Origin: Nocardioides kongjuensis
Lineage (GTDB): Bacteria > Actinomycetota > Actinomycetes > Propionibacteriales > Nocardioidaceae
Assembly: GCF_013409625.1 (NCBI RefSeq)
Contig: NZ_JACCBF010000001.1
Coordinates: 1,054,001 to 1,118,000 of the forward strand
Direction of reading: 5' to 3'
Length of the DNA: 64,000 nt
Part shown: one piece after another, positions 23,563 through 33,130 of the stretch
Position numbering within the stretch: the stretch's first letter is position 1
Layout: the number at the start of each line of letters is the position of its first letter
Notes under the pieces: generated by a model
Seen by the model: only the letters and a program-made list of their open reading frames with translations
The model's database searches: none
What the model was told of the DNA's origin: nothing
Translations under genes and position numbers: made by a program

Positions 23563-25107
23563 ATGGAGAAAGTGACTGTCGGAACGGGCGCGGTTTCGTT
23601 CGACGACGTGGTTGCGGTCGCCCGTGGCGGCGCCGCTGTTGTGCTCAGCGACGAGGCCCTCGCCGCGATCGACAAGGCGCGCGCGGTCATCGAGGACCTC
23701 GCCGCGTCCCCGACGCCCCACTACGGCGTCTCCACCGGGTTCGGCGCCCTCGCCACCCGCCACATCGCCCCCGAGCTGCGTGCCCAGCTCCAGCGCTCGC
23801 TGGTCCGCTCGCACGCCGCCGGCAGCGGCCCCGAGGTCGAGCGCGAGGTCGTGCGCGGCCTCATGCTGCTGCGCCTGTCCACGCTCGCGACCGGTCGCAC
23901 CGGTGTGCGCCGCGAGACCGCCGAGCTGCTCGCCGGGCTGCTCACCCACGGCATCACCCCGGTCGTCCACGAGTACGGCTCGCTCGGCTGCTCCGGCGAC
24001 CTCGCCCCGCTCGCGCACTGCGCGCTCGCCCTCATGGGCGAGGGCCCGGTCCGCGACGCGGCCGGCGAGCTCACCGACGCCGCCACCGCCCTCGCCGCCG
24101 CCGGCCTCACGCCGGTCGAGCTGCAGGAGAAGGAGGGCCTGGCGCTCATCAACGGCACCGACGGCATGCTCGGCATGCTGGTGCTCGCGATCGACGACCT
24201 GACCGACCTGCTCAAGGTCGCCGACATCTCGGCCGCCATGTCGGTGGAGGGCCAGCTCGGCACCGACCGGGTGTTCGCCCCCGAGCTGCAGGCCATCCGC
24301 CCGCACCCCGGCCAGGCGGCCTCCGCGGCCAACCTCACCGCGATCCTGCGGGACAGCGGCGTCGTCGCGTCCCACCGGGGCCCCGACTGCAACCGCGTCC
24401 AGGACGCGTACTCGCTGCGCTGCTCGCCGCAGGTCCACGGCGGTGTGCGTGACACCGTCGCCCACGCGGTCTCCGTCGCCTCGCGCGAGCTCGCCTCGGC
24501 CGTCGACAACCCGGTCGTCCTCGCCGACGAGAACCGGGTCGAGTCCAACGGCAACTTCCACGGTGCACCGGTCGCCTACGTGCTCGACTTCCTCGCGATC
24601 GTCACCGCCGACCTCGCCTCGATCGCGGAGCGTCGTACCGACCGCTTCCTCGACAAGGCCCGCAACCACGGCCTGCCGCCGTTCCTCGCCGACGACCCGG
24701 GCGTCGACTCGGGCCTGATGATCGCCCAGTACACCCAGGCCGCGATCGTCTCGGAGCTCAAGCGCCTGGCCAACCCGGCCAGCGTCGACTCCATCCCCAG
24801 CAGCGCGATGCAGGAGGACCACGTCTCGATGGGCTGGTCGTCCGCGCGCAAGCTGCGCAAGGCCGTCGACGGCCTGACCCGGGTGCTGGCCATCGAGCTG
24901 ATGACCGCCGCCCGCGCGCTCGACCTGCGCGCCCCGCTGACCCCCAGCCCGGCCACCGGCGCCGTCGTGGAGCTGCTCCGCAACGCCGGCGTGGGCGGTC
25001 CCGGCATCGACCGGTTCCTCGCCCCCGAGATCGAAATCGCCCACCAGCTCGTCGCCGACCGGTCCGTCACCGGTGCCGTCGCCAACGTGATCGGAGAACT
25101 CGCATGA
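23563..25107 (+). CDS. hutH: Histidine ammonia-lyase
   Basis: 514 residues, full length. It removes ammonia from L-histidine to give urocanate, the first step of histidine use, through a self-made MIO group. The MIO tripeptide here is Cys-Ser-Gly ([12 protein letters not shown], residues 143-145) instead of the more usual Ala-Ser-Gly; the same variant occurs in some actinobacterial enzymes. Other motifs: [11 protein letters not shown] near 54, and NFHGAPVAY near 330. The ATG at 23563 is preceded by CAAGAT and a 6-nt gap. It overlaps hutU by 4 nt (ATGA). First gene of the five-gene operon; regulation by the divergent IclR protein is likely. Confidence 0.97.
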   Translation: MEKVTVGTGAVSFDDVVAVARGGAAVVLSDEALAAIDKARAVIEDLAASPTPHYGVSTGFGALATRHIAPELRAQLQRSLVRSHAAGSGPEVEREVVRGLMLLRLSTLATGRTGVRRETAELLAGLLTHGITPVVHEYGSLGCSGDLAPLAHCALALMGEGPVRDAAGELTDAATALAAAGLTPVELQEKEGLALINGTDGMLGMLVLAIDDLTDLLKVADISAAMSVEGQLGTDRVFAPELQAIRPHPGQAASAANLTAILRDSGVVASHRGPDCNRVQDAYSLRCSPQVHGGVRDTVAHAVSVASRELASAVDNPVVLADENRVESNGNFHGAPVAYVLDFLAIVTADLASIAERRTDRFLDKARNHGLPPFLADDPGVDSGLMIAQYTQAAIVSELKRLANPASVDSIPSSAMQEDHVSMGWSSARKLRKAVDGLTRVLAIELMTAARALDLRAPLTPSPATGAVVELLRNAGVGGPGIDRFLAPEIEIAHQLVADRSVTGAVANVIGELA

Positions 25108-26780
25108 CCGACCAGACCAGCCAGACCAACCCCCGCCTGCCCATCCACGCCGCGACCGGCACCGAGCTGACCGCGAAGTCGTGGCAGACCGAGGCCCCGC
25201 TGCGGATGCTGATGAACAACCTCGACCCCGAGAACGCGGAGCGACCCGAGGACCTCGTCGTCTACGGCGGCACCGGCAAGGCCGCCCGCAACTGGGAGGC
25301 GTACGACGCCCTCGTGCGCACCCTGCGTGACCTCGAGGACGACGAGACCATGCTCGTCCAGAGCGGCAAGCCGGTCGGCGTGTGGAAGACCAACAAGTGG
25401 GCCCCGCGCGTGCTCATCGCCAACTCCAACCTGGTCGGCGACTGGGCGAACTGGGAGGAGTTCCGCCGCCTGGAGGAGCTCGGCCTGACCATGTACGGCC
25501 AGATGACGGCCGGCTCGTGGATCTACATCGGCACCCAGGGCATCCTCCAGGGCACCTTCGAGACCTTCGCCGCCGTCGCCGACAAGCGCTTCAACGGCAC
25601 CCTCGCCGGCACGATCACCCTCACCGCCGGCCTCGGCGGCATGGGTGGCGCCCAGCCGCTCGCCGTCACCATGAACGACGGTGTCGCGATCTGTGTCGAC
25701 GTCGACCAGAGCCGGATCACCCGCCGCATCGAGCACCGCTACCTCGACGTCCAGGCCGACAACCTGGAGCACGCCCTCGAGCTGGCCGTCCAGGCCCGCG
25801 ACGAGAGGCGCGGCCTGTCCATCGGCCTGCTCGGCAACGCCGCCGAGATCTTCCCCAAGCTGCTCGAGATGAAGGCCCCGATCGACATCGTGACCGACCA
25901 GACGTCGGCCCACGACCCGCTGTCCTACCTCCCCGTCGGCGTGGCCTTCGAGGACTGGCACGCCGCCGCCGAGCGTGACCCGGAGGGGTTCACCAAGGAC
26001 GCCCAGGCGTCGATGGCCGCGCACGTGCGGGCGATGGTGGAGTTCCAGGACGCCGGCGCCGAGGTGTTCGACTACGGCAACTCGATCCGCGACGAGGCGC
26101 GCAAGGGCGGCTACGACCGCGCGTTCGAGTTCCCGGGCTTCGTCCCGGCGTACATCCGCCCGCTGTTCTGCGAGGGCAAGGGCCCCTTCCGCTGGGCCGC
26201 GCTCTCCGGCGACCCGGCCGACATCGCCGCCACCGACAAGGCGATCCTCGAGCTGTTCCCCGACAACGAGCGGCTCCACAAGTGGATCGGCATGGCCCAG
26301 GAGCGGGTCCACTACCAGGGCCTCCCGGCGCGCATCTGCTGGCTGGGATACAAGGAGCGCCACCTGGCGGGCCTGAAGTTCAACGAGATGGTCAAGAGCG
26401 GCGAGCTCAAGGCCCCGATCGTGATCGGCCGCGACCACCTCGACTGCGGCTCGGTCGCCTCGCCGTACCGCGAGACCGAGTCCATGCTCGACGGCTCCGA
26501 CGCCATCGCCGACTGGCCGTTGCTCAACGCCATGACCGCGGTCGCCTCGGGTGCCACCTGGGTGTCGCTGCACCACGGCGGCGGCGTCGGCATGGGTCGC
26601 TCGATCCACTCCGGCCAGGTCTGCGTCGCCGACGGCACCGAGCTCGCTGCGGCGAAGATCGAGGCCGTGCTGACCAACGACCCCGGCATGGGCGTCATCC
26701 GCCACGTCGACGCGGGCTACGACCGCGCCATCGAGGTCGCTGCCGAGCGCGGCGTCCGGATCCCGATGCAGGAGGGCTGA
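25104..26780 (+). CDS. hutU: Urocanate hydratase
   Basis: 558 residues, the typical size. It adds water to urocanate to form 4-imidazolone-5-propionate with tightly bound NAD+. Family landmarks: [15 protein letters not shown] near residue 52, [17 protein letters not shown], the NAD-site glycines [54 protein letters not shown] with the active-site Cys region, and [18 protein letters not shown]. It is coupled to hutH by ATGA and followed after 6 nt by the M20 hydrolase. Confidence 0.97.
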   Translation: MTDQTSQTNPRLPIHAATGTELTAKSWQTEAPLRMLMNNLDPENAERPEDLVVYGGTGKAARNWEAYDALVRTLRDLEDDETMLVQSGKPVGVWKTNKWAPRVLIANSNLVGDWANWEEFRRLEELGLTMYGQMTAGSWIYIGTQGILQGTFETFAAVADKRFNGTLAGTITLTAGLGGMGGAQPLAVTMNDGVAICVDVDQSRITRRIEHRYLDVQADNLEHALELAVQARDERRGLSIGLLGNAAEIFPKLLEMKAPIDIVTDQTSAHDPLSYLPVGVAFEDWHAAAERDPEGFTKDAQASMAAHVRAMVEFQDAGAEVFDYGNSIRDEARKGGYDRAFEFPGFVPAYIRPLFCEGKGPFRWAALSGDPADIAATDKAILELFPDNERLHKWIGMAQERVHYQGLPARICWLGYKERHLAGLKFNEMVKSGELKAPIVIGRDHLDCGSVASPYRETESMLDGSDAIADWPLLNAMTAVASGATWVSLHHGGGVGMGRSIHSGQVCVADGTELAAAKIEAVLTNDPGMGVIRHVDAGYDRAIEVAAERGVRIPMQEG

Positions 26781-26786
26781 TCCACC

Positions 26787-28010
26787 GTGGACCAGGTTGC
26801 TGACTTCGAGCAGATGTGGCGTGACCTCACGCCCATCGGACGCTCGGCGTCCTCCGGCGGCTACTTCCGCCAGCCGTGGCACGCGGCCGAGCTCGAGCTC
26901 CGTGCGTGGTTCCGCGAAGCGGCCACCGCACGTGGCCTCGAGGTCGAGGAGGACCCGTTCGGCAACCTGGTCGCGTGGTGGGGGCCGGCGGCCGACTTCG
27001 CCGCCACCGGCAAGATCCTGACCGGCTCCCACCTCGACTCCGTCCTCGACGGGGGCGCCTACGACGGCCCGCTCGGTGTCGCGTCCTCCTTCGCCGCGCT
27101 CGACCTGATGCGCGAGCGCGGCGTCCGGCCGACCCGGCGCCTCGGCGTCGCGGCGTTCGTCGAGGAGGAGGGCTCGCGCTTCGGCCGGGCCTGCCTCGGC
27201 TCCCGGCTCGCGGTCGGCGCCACGACGTGGGCCGACGCAGCTGAGCTCACCGACCGCGAGGGCGTCCGCCTCGGCGACGTCATCGAGGGACCCGCCGACG
27301 GCGCAGGGTCGACCATGCTCGACGGCGTCGCCACCTACGTCGAGCTCCACGTCGAGCAGGGCCGCGGCCTGATCGACCTCGACGCGCCGGTCGGCGTCCA
27401 CGACGCGATCTGGCCGCACGGCCGCTACCGCTACGACATCGCCGGTCGCGCCGACCACGCGGGCACCACCCGGATGGAGGACCGCGTCGACCCGATGCTC
27501 ACCTACGCGATGACCGCGCTCGCCGCCAACAAGCAGGCGCGCGTGCAGGGCCAGCGCGCCACCTTCGGCCGCATCGACGTACGGCCCAACGGCACCAACG
27601 CGGTGCCCTCGCACGTCACCGGCTGGCTCGACGCCCGCGCCGAGTCCGACGCAGCCCTCGCCGCCCTGGTGGGCGAGATCGAGCGCCAGGCCACCGAGCG
27701 CGCCGAGCGCGACGGCACCACCGTCACGGTCACGGCCGAGTCGGTGAGCGGCGAGGTCGCCTTCGACGTCGCGCTGCGCGACGAGCTCGCGGGACGCCTG
27801 GGGGGCGTTCCGATCCTGCCGACCCAGGCGGGGCACGACGCCGGCATCCTGCAGGACGCGGGCATCCCCACCGCCATGCTGTTCGTCCGCAACCCGTCGG
27901 GCGTCTCGCACTCGCCGTACGAGAGCGCCGAGATGGCGGACTGCCTCGCCGGCGTCACCGCCCTCGCGGACTCCTTGACGGGCCTGGTGACCGCGCAGGT
28001 GACGGCATGA
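26787..28010 (+). CDS. M20-family amidohydrolase in the hut operon (allantoate/carbamoyl amidohydrolase-like)
   Basis: 407 residues from GTG. Dinuclear metal motifs are complete: TGSHLDSV, DGGAYDGPLGV, FVEEEGSRF, ELHVEQG and AGHDAGI; the lid domain contains GRADHAGTTRMEDR. By family it resembles allantoate amidohydrolase or N-carbamoyl-L-amino acid hydrolase. In its position between hutU and hutF the expected job is different: hutF makes N-formylglutamate, and no hutG-type deformylase is in the operon, so this enzyme is the best candidate for N-formyl-L-glutamate hydrolysis. That reassignment is inference from operon logic. The same gene order is known in other actinobacteria. It is linked to hutF by an ATGA overlap. 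Confidence 0.85.
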   Translation: MDQVADFEQMWRDLTPIGRSASSGGYFRQPWHAAELELRAWFREAATARGLEVEEDPFGNLVAWWGPAADFAATGKILTGSHLDSVLDGGAYDGPLGVASSFAALDLMRERGVRPTRRLGVAAFVEEEGSRFGRACLGSRLAVGATTWADAAELTDREGVRLGDVIEGPADGAGSTMLDGVATYVELHVEQGRGLIDLDAPVGVHDAIWPHGRYRYDIAGRADHAGTTRMEDRVDPMLTYAMTALAANKQARVQGQRATFGRIDVRPNGTNAVPSHVTGWLDARAESDAALAALVGEIERQATERAERDGTTVTVTAESVSGEVAFDVALRDELAGRLGGVPILPTQAGHDAGILQDAGIPTAMLFVRNPSGVSHSPYESAEMADCLAGVTALADSLTGLVTAQVTA

Positions 28011-29317
28011 CCGCCTTCCTGCTCGAGCACGCGTGGGTCGACGGCCGCGTGCAGGACACCGTCCGGGTCGAGGTCGAGCACGGCCGGATCACCTCGGTCG
28101 TGCCCGACGCGACCGAGACCGGCCTACCGCTGCGGGGACTGACCCTGCCCGGCTTCGCCAACACCCACAGCCACGCCTTCCACCGGGCGCTGCGCGGTCG
28201 CACCCAGACCGACCGCGGCACCTTCTGGACGTGGCGCGAGCAGATGTACGCCGTGGCCGGGCGCCTCGACCCCGACACCTACTACGAGCTCGCCAGGGCG
28301 ACCTACGCCGAGATGGTGGCCGCGGGCTACACGTCCGTGGGGGAGTTCCACTACCTGCACCACCAGCCCGACGGGACGCCGTACGACGACCCGAACGCGA
28401 TGGGCAACGCCCTGCTCGCCGCGGCCCGTGACGCCGGCATCCGGATCACGCTGCTCGACACGCTCTACCTCTCGAGCGGCTTCGGCGCCGCGCCGGAGGG
28501 CGTCCAGCAGCGCTTCTCCGACGGCACCGCCGAAGCCTGGCAGGAGCGGGTCTCCGCGCTCGCGCCGCTGACCGGTGCCGACGCGATGATCGGCGTCGCC
28601 GCCCACTCGGTGCGCGCGGTGCCGGCCGAGTCGCTCAAGGCCTTCGCGCCGTACGTCGAGGGTGGGGTGCCGGTCCACGTGCACCTGTCCGAGCAGGTCA
28701 AGGAGAACGCCGACTGCGTCGCCGCGCACGGCGTGACCCCGACCCGCCTGCTCGCCGACCACGGCTTCCTGGGCCCGATGACCAGCGCGGTCCACGCCAC
28801 GCACCTGAGCGACGAGGACATCCGGCTGCTGGGCGAGGCGCGTGCGTTCGCGTCCTTCTGCCCGACCACCGAGCGCGACCTCGGCGACGGCATCGGACCG
28901 GCGCGCCCGCTGCAGCAGGCCGGCTCGATCCTGACCCTCGGCTCCGACAGCCACGCGATCATCGACGCGTTCGAGGAGATGCGTGCGGTCGAGATGAACG
29001 AGCGCCTGGCCAGCCAGGCACGCGGCCACTGGACCGCGGCCGAGCTGCTCCTCGCCGGCACCGCCGACGGGCACCGCAGCCTCGGCTTCGCCGACGCCGG
29101 CGAGATCGCGGTCGGCCAGCGCGCCGACCTCGTCACCATCGACCTCGCCTCACCGCGCACCGCAGGAACGGGCGGCGACGAGCACACCGCCGTCTTCGCC
29201 GCCGGCGGGGCCGACGTCACCCATGTCGTCGTCGACGGCACGGTGGTCTTCGACGGCAACCACGACCAGGTGGGCCGCTCGCTCGCCGACGCGATCGGAA
29301 AGGTCTGGAACGCATGA
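28007..29317 (+). CDS. hutF: Formimidoylglutamate deiminase
   Basis: 436 residues, amidohydrolase superfamily. The metal site is seen in [16 protein letters not shown] (residues about 47-62), [18 protein letters not shown] and [16 protein letters not shown]. It converts N-formimidoyl-L-glutamate to N-formyl-L-glutamate and ammonia, the branch of histidine degradation that avoids formiminotransferase. Its presence means the pathway here ends with N-formylglutamate hydrolysis. Coupled by 4-nt overlaps to both neighbours. Confidence 0.94.
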   Translation: MTAFLLEHAWVDGRVQDTVRVEVEHGRITSVVPDATETGLPLRGLTLPGFANTHSHAFHRALRGRTQTDRGTFWTWREQMYAVAGRLDPDTYYELARATYAEMVAAGYTSVGEFHYLHHQPDGTPYDDPNAMGNALLAAARDAGIRITLLDTLYLSSGFGAAPEGVQQRFSDGTAEAWQERVSALAPLTGADAMIGVAAHSVRAVPAESLKAFAPYVEGGVPVHVHLSEQVKENADCVAAHGVTPTRLLADHGFLGPMTSAVHATHLSDEDIRLLGEARAFASFCPTTERDLGDGIGPARPLQQAGSILTLGSDSHAIIDAFEEMRAVEMNERLASQARGHWTAAELLLAGTADGHRSLGFADAGEIAVGQRADLVTIDLASPRTAGTGGDEHTAVFAAGGADVTHVVVDGTVVFDGNHDQVGRSLADAIGKVWNA

Positions 29318-30462
29318 GCCTGCTCATCACCAACATCGGCGAGCTGGTCACCAACGACCCGGGTGCCGACGACCTGCTCGGCGTGCGCACCGACGCCGCC
29401 GTCGTCGTCGCCGACGGCGTCGTGTCGTGGGTCGGCCCCGCGGCCGAGGCACCCGCCGCCGACGAGGTCTTCGACGCCCAGGGCCGCGCGGTGATCCCCG
29501 GCTTCGTCGACAGCCACAGCCACCTCGTGTTCGCCGGCGACCGGGCCCTGGAGTTCCAGGCCCGGATGGCGGGCGAGTCGTACGCCGCCGGCGGCATCCG
29601 AACCACCGTCGCCGCGACCCGCGCCGCCAGCGACGACCAGCTCGCTGCCGGGGTCGCGCGTCACGTCGCCGAGATGCGCCGTCAGGGCACCACCACGCTG
29701 GAGATCAAGTCGGGCTACGGCCTCTCGGTCGACGACGAGGCCCGCTCGCTCGAGGTCGCGCGCCGGTTCACCGACGAGACGACGTTCCTCGGTGCCCACG
29801 TCGTCGCACCCGAGTACGCCGACGACCCCGCGGCGTACGTCGACCTGGTCACCGGCCCGATGCTCGAGGCCGCCGCCCCGCACGCGTCGTGGATCGACGT
29901 CTTCTGCGAGCGCGGCGCGTTCGACGAGGACCAGGCCCGCACCATCCTGGCCGCCGGTGCGGCCGCGGGCCTGCGCGGCCGGCTCCACGCCAACCAGCTC
30001 GGCGAAGGCCCCGGCGTCCGGCTCGCCGCCGAGCTCGGCCTGACCGCGGTCGACCACTGCACCTACCTCACCGACGACGACGTCCACGCGCTGCGCGACG
30101 CAGGCACGGTCGCGACCCTGCTGCCGGGCGTCGAGTTCAGCACGCGGCACCCCTACCCGTCGGGTCGCCGGCTGATCGACGCCGGCGTCACCGTCGCGAT
30201 CGCCAGCGACTGCAACCCGGGCTCGTGCTACACCAGCTCGCTGCCGTTCTGCATCGCGCTGGCCGTGCGGGAGATGGGCATGACGCCGGGCGAGGCCGTG
30301 TGGGCCGCGACCGCCGGTGGCGCCGCCGCCCTCGGCCGCACCGACGTCGGGGTGCTGGTGCCCGGCGCCCGCGCCGACCTGGTCCTGCTCGACGCGCCGA
30401 CCCACGTGCACCTGGCCTACCGGCCCGGCGTGCCGCTCGTCGCGCGCACCTGGAGCGCCTGA
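29314..30462 (+). CDS. hutI: Imidazolonepropionase
   Basis: 382 residues, close to the family's 380-410. Amidohydrolase metal motifs: [18 protein letters not shown] near residue 62, [12 protein letters not shown] with substrate-binding residues, [16 protein letters not shown] and [17 protein letters not shown]. It opens the imidazolone ring to N-formimidoyl-L-glutamate. Although it acts before hutF in the pathway it is last in the operon. It starts with an ATGA overlap with hutF. The next gene has its own leaderless promoter, so the hut transcript probably ends here. Confidence 0.95.
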   Translation: MSLLITNIGELVTNDPGADDLLGVRTDAAVVVADGVVSWVGPAAEAPAADEVFDAQGRAVIPGFVDSHSHLVFAGDRALEFQARMAGESYAAGGIRTTVAATRAASDDQLAAGVARHVAEMRRQGTTTLEIKSGYGLSVDDEARSLEVARRFTDETTFLGAHVVAPEYADDPAAYVDLVTGPMLEAAAPHASWIDVFCERGAFDEDQARTILAAGAAAGLRGRLHANQLGEGPGVRLAAELGLTAVDHCTYLTDDDVHALRDAGTVATLLPGVEFSTRHPYPSGRRLIDAGVTVAIASDCNPGSCYTSSLPFCIALAVREMGMTPGEAVWAATAGGAAALGRTDVGVLVPGARADLVLLDAPTHVHLAYRPGVPLVARTWSA

Positions 30463-30476
30463 CCCGGCCGCTCATC

Positions 30477-30489
30477 TAGGGTGGGCGCC
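30477..30489 (+). promoter_or_regulatory. Leaderless -10 of the DM13-domain gene
   Basis: TAGGGT followed by 7 nt and the ATG at 30490. This also decides the start against an in-frame GTG at 30481 that lies inside the hexamer. Confidence 0.6.
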
Positions 30490-31053
30490 ATGAGCCGCCG
30501 ACGCGCGACCTGGCTGGCGATCGCGGGTGTCCTGGTCGTCGTGCTGGTCGCCGCGCTCGCGGTCTTCGAGCCCTGGCTGCTCGTCGTCGACCGCACCGCG
30601 GACGACGGCGACGAGCCCGCCGCGGTCGTCGGCACGGCGACCGGCGGGATCGCCGACACCGCCGTGCCGTCGGCGCCCGGGGAGGAGCTGACCCGGGTCG
30701 TGCTCGCCTCGGCGGAGTTCATCGACGGCGAACACGGCACCACCGGCCGGGCCACCGTCTACCGCCGCAGTGACGGCAGCCGCTACCTGCGCATCGAGGA
30801 CCTCGCCACCTCCAACGGCCCGGACCTCCACGTCTGGCTCACCGACAAGCCGAGCGGCGGCTCGTGCGACGGGTGCCGCGACTCGTGGGGCATCTACGAC
30901 GACGACGCGTACGTCCGGCTCGGCGAGCTCAAGGGCAACCGCGGCAGCCAGAACTACGAGATCCCCGCCTCCGCGGACCTGGCCGCGATGCGCTCGGTCG
31001 TGATCTGGTGCGACCGCTTCAACGTGGCCTTCGGCACCGCCCCTCTGGCCTGA
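30490..31053 (+). CDS. Membrane-anchored DM13-domain protein
   Basis: 187 residues. A basic N-terminus and one membrane segment (about residues 5-28: WLAIAGVLVVVLVAALAVF), then a linker and a DM13 domain (about 80-185) with SRYLRIEDLATSNGPDLHVW, NYEIPA and SVVIWCDRFNVAFGTAPL. The conserved Cys is in IWCDRF; a further pair, SCDGC, lies in the middle. DM13 is thought to be a redox or electron-transfer-linked extracellular domain; no partner is visible. Leaderless start. Confidence 0.82.
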   Translation: MSRRRATWLAIAGVLVVVLVAALAVFEPWLLVVDRTADDGDEPAAVVGTATGGIADTAVPSAPGEELTRVVLASAEFIDGEHGTTGRATVYRRSDGSRYLRIEDLATSNGPDLHVWLTDKPSGGSCDGCRDSWGIYDDDAYVRLGELKGNRGSQNYEIPASADLAAMRSVVIWCDRFNVAFGTAPLA

Positions 31054-31059
31054 GTTCTC

Positions 31060-31071
31060 TAGCCTGACCCC
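31060..31071 (+). promoter_or_regulatory. Leaderless -10 of the DUF389 gene
   Basis: TAGCCT, then 6 nt, then the GTG start at 31072. Confidence 0.58.
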
Positions 31072-32034
31072 GTGCAGCACCTGCGGATCACCTCGCCCCG
31101 TGACCTGACCCCGGCCGTCGTCGACGCACTGAGGGCCGACCCCGCGGTCACCAGCCTCACCTGCGTGCACGGCGCGTCCCTGGTGCCCGAGGGCGACGTG
31201 GTCGAGGCCGACGTCCCCCGGGAGGCGGTCAACGACGTCGTCGACGCGCTCCGCGGGATCGGCGTGCCACGGGAGGGCTCGATCCACGTCGTGCCCGTGG
31301 CCACCTGGCTCTCGCAGCCCGCGCTGGATGCGGAACGTCGTACGCCGGGCTCCTCGGCCGACTCCGTCGTCTGGGCCGACGTCACCCAGCGCGCGTTCGA
31401 CGAGTCCGAGCTGAACTGGACGTTCCTGACCTTCATGAGCCTGGCGACGCTGATCGCGAGCATCGCGATCGTCCTCGACTCGCAGATCCTGGTGATCGGC
31501 GCGATGGTGCTCGGGCCGGAGTTCGTGCCGGTGGCGGCCCTCGGGCTCGCCCTCGTCCGGCGCCGCCCCACGCTGTTCCGGTACGCCGCCCGCTCGCTCC
31601 TCGTCGGGTTCACGGTCGCGATCCTGGTCACGATGCTGGCAGCGTTCGCCGCGCGTGGCCTCGGCTGGATCACCGTCGACCAGGTGACCGCGCCCCGGCC
31701 CGGCACCGCCTTCGTCTACACCCCCGACAAGTGGTCCTTCATCGTCGCCGTCATCGCGGCGGCGGCGGGTGCGCTCTCCCTGACCTCCGCCAAGGTCGGC
31801 GGCCTGTCGGGCGTGTTCATCTCGGTGACCACCATCCCGGCCGCCGGAAATGTCGCGTTGGGACTGGCGTTCGGGCTCCCGGACGAGATCCGCGGCAGCC
31901 TGCTCCAGCTGCTCCTCAACATCGCGGGCATGGCCGCCGCGGGCTGGTTGACGCTCGCCTTCCAGCAGGCCGTGTGGAGCAGGATGTCCGCGCGACGCGC
32001 CCACCTCGTCGCCCGGATCCGCAGGCACGGCTGA
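31072..32034 (+). CDS. DUF389 (TIGR00341-type) integral membrane protein
   Basis: 320 residues from GTG. A soluble N-terminal domain of about 110 residues (HLRITSPRDLTPAVVDALR) precedes six or so membrane segments: LATLIASIAIVLDSQILVIG, VAALGLALV, SLLVGFTVAILVTMLAAFAA, FIVAVIAAAAGALSL, and the ISVTTIPAAGNVALGLAFG block typical of DUF389. The conserved GAMVLGPEFVPV motif is near residue 144. No transport substrate is known. A small, partly related-looking regulator-like ORF follows with its own promoter. Confidence 0.85.
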   Translation: MQHLRITSPRDLTPAVVDALRADPAVTSLTCVHGASLVPEGDVVEADVPREAVNDVVDALRGIGVPREGSIHVVPVATWLSQPALDAERRTPGSSADSVVWADVTQRAFDESELNWTFLTFMSLATLIASIAIVLDSQILVIGAMVLGPEFVPVAALGLALVRRRPTLFRYAARSLLVGFTVAILVTMLAAFAARGLGWITVDQVTAPRPGTAFVYTPDKWSFIVAVIAAAAGALSLTSAKVGGLSGVFISVTTIPAAGNVALGLAFGLPDEIRGSLLQLLLNIAGMAAAGWLTLAFQQAVWSRMSARRAHLVARIRRHG

Positions 32035-32044
32035 CGACTCCCGC

Positions 32045-32056
32045 TAGCGTGCCTGC
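32045..32056 (+). promoter_or_regulatory. Leaderless -10 of the small coiled-coil gene
   Basis: TAGCGT, then 6 nt, then ATG 32057. Confidence 0.58.
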
Positions 32057-32317
32057 ATGGAGCGGGACGAGGAGCAGGACGAGCACCGCGCGCAGCTGGA
32101 CCGGCTGCGGTTCGTGCAGGCCGTCGCGGAGCACGCGACCCAGGTGGTCGCACTGATCACCCGCGCCCGCAGCGTGGACGAGGCGGTCGTGACGGTCGCG
32201 CGCCTCCTCGACGTCGACGAGGTGACCGTCATGTCGGGGCTCGCGCAGTTCAACCTGCTCGCCCTGACCCGGCCCGCCACCGAGCGACGCGCGGCGCTGC
32301 TGGCCGAGCCGTCCTGA
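32057..32317 (+). CDS. Small protein resembling the GyrA/ParC coiled-coil end
   Basis: 86 residues, entirely helical by appearance. The pattern RLRFVQAVAEHATQVVALI, then RSVDEAVVTVARLLDVDE, then SGLAQFNLLALTRPATERR parallels the segment of DNA gyrase A and topoisomerase IV A in which the coiled coil returns to the gate (ILEGL-x-ALDNIDEVI, then a Q-A-x-x-L-x-x-L-T-x-x-E motif). If so it is a detached fragment domain, possibly interacting with gyrase. The resemblance is by eye and modest. A leaderless promoter and a clean stop argue that it is a real gene. Confidence 0.6.
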   Translation: MERDEEQDEHRAQLDRLRFVQAVAEHATQVVALITRARSVDEAVVTVARLLDVDEVTVMSGLAQFNLLALTRPATERRAALLAEPS

Positions 32318-32390
32318 ACTGGCAGGCCTTCGACGGGCGGTGGCGGGATATCCCTCGCCCGGTGGGCGCCGCGGCCGGGAGGATGGGGCC

Positions 32391-32939
32391 ATGACGACTG
32401 AGCAGGCCGCCGAGATCACCCCGGACACCAAGGACTGGACCTGGGTGCTCGACCGCCCGTGCCCCGACTGCGGGTTCGACCCCGCCGCGGTCGACCGGGT
32501 CGCCTTCGGTGACGCGATCCGCGACAACACCGACTTCTGGGTGGCCGTGCTCGCCGACCCCCGCGCCGGGGAGCGGCCCGAGCCGACGGTCTGGTCGCCG
32601 ACCGAGTACGCCTGCCACGTCCGCGACGTGCACCGCGTCTTCCTCGGCCGGGTCGAGCAGATGCTCGCCGAGGACGACCCGCGCTTCGCCAACTGGGACC
32701 AGGACGAGACCGCCGTCGCGGAGCGGTACGACGAGCAGCGGGCCGCGGACGTCGTCCCCGACCTGGTGGCGGCCGCCGACGCCGTCGCCGACGCCTACGA
32801 CCGGGTCGCCGAGGACGCCTGGGGGCGTCCGGGACGGCGCAGCAACGGCAGCCTCTTCACCGTCGAGACCCTCGGCAGCTACCACCTGCACGACCTGGTG
32901 CACCACCGCTGGGACGTCCGGTGGATCATGGGCGAGTGA
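32391..32939 (+). CDS. DinB-superfamily protein
   Basis: 182 residues. A short N-terminal segment with a Cys pair (RPCPDCGFD, residues 23-31), then the four-helix DinB fold with metal-ligand histidines: YACHVRDVHRVF near residue 80 and YHLHDLVHHRWDV at the C-terminus. Such proteins are putative metal-dependent thiol transferases, using mycothiol or bacillithiol in characterised relatives. A GGGAGGATGGGG ribosome site precedes the ATG. It is coupled to DUF3046 by a GTGA overlap and heads the group leading to recA. Confidence 0.82.
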   Translation: MTTEQAAEITPDTKDWTWVLDRPCPDCGFDPAAVDRVAFGDAIRDNTDFWVAVLADPRAGERPEPTVWSPTEYACHVRDVHRVFLGRVEQMLAEDDPRFANWDQDETAVAERYDEQRAADVVPDLVAAADAVADAYDRVAEDAWGRPGRRSNGSLFTVETLGSYHLHDLVHHRWDVRWIMGE

Positions 32940-33130
32940 GGCACACCGAGTTCTGGGCACGCATGGAGCGCAACCTCGGTGAGGCCTACGCCCACGTGTG
33001 GGCCGACAGCTTCGTGATCGGGACGCTCGACCACCGCACCCCGAGCGAGGCGCTGGCCGCCGGCGTCTCGCCCAAGGAGGTCTGGCGCGCGGTCTGGGAG
33101 GTCCGCGAGCTGCCGGACAGCGAGCGATGA
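32936..33130 (+). CDS. DUF3046 small protein
   Basis: 64 residues starting at GTG ([15 protein letters not shown]). It matches actinobacterial DUF3046: an N-terminal R-x-TEFW-x-RM motif, [19 protein letters not shown] and the end [12 protein letters not shown]. This family lies just upstream of recA in many actinobacteria, as here with one gene between. Function unknown. It overlaps genes on both sides by 4 nt. Confidence 0.87.
   Translation: MRHTEFWARMERNLGEAYAHVWADSFVIGTLDHRTPSEALAAGVSPKEVWRAVWEVRELPDSER

Noticed and set aside
24576..27911. 1111-codon minus-strand frame opposite hutH, hutU and the M20 gene
   Set aside because: Antisense shadow of well-identified genes; composition is not protein-like and no start signal is present.
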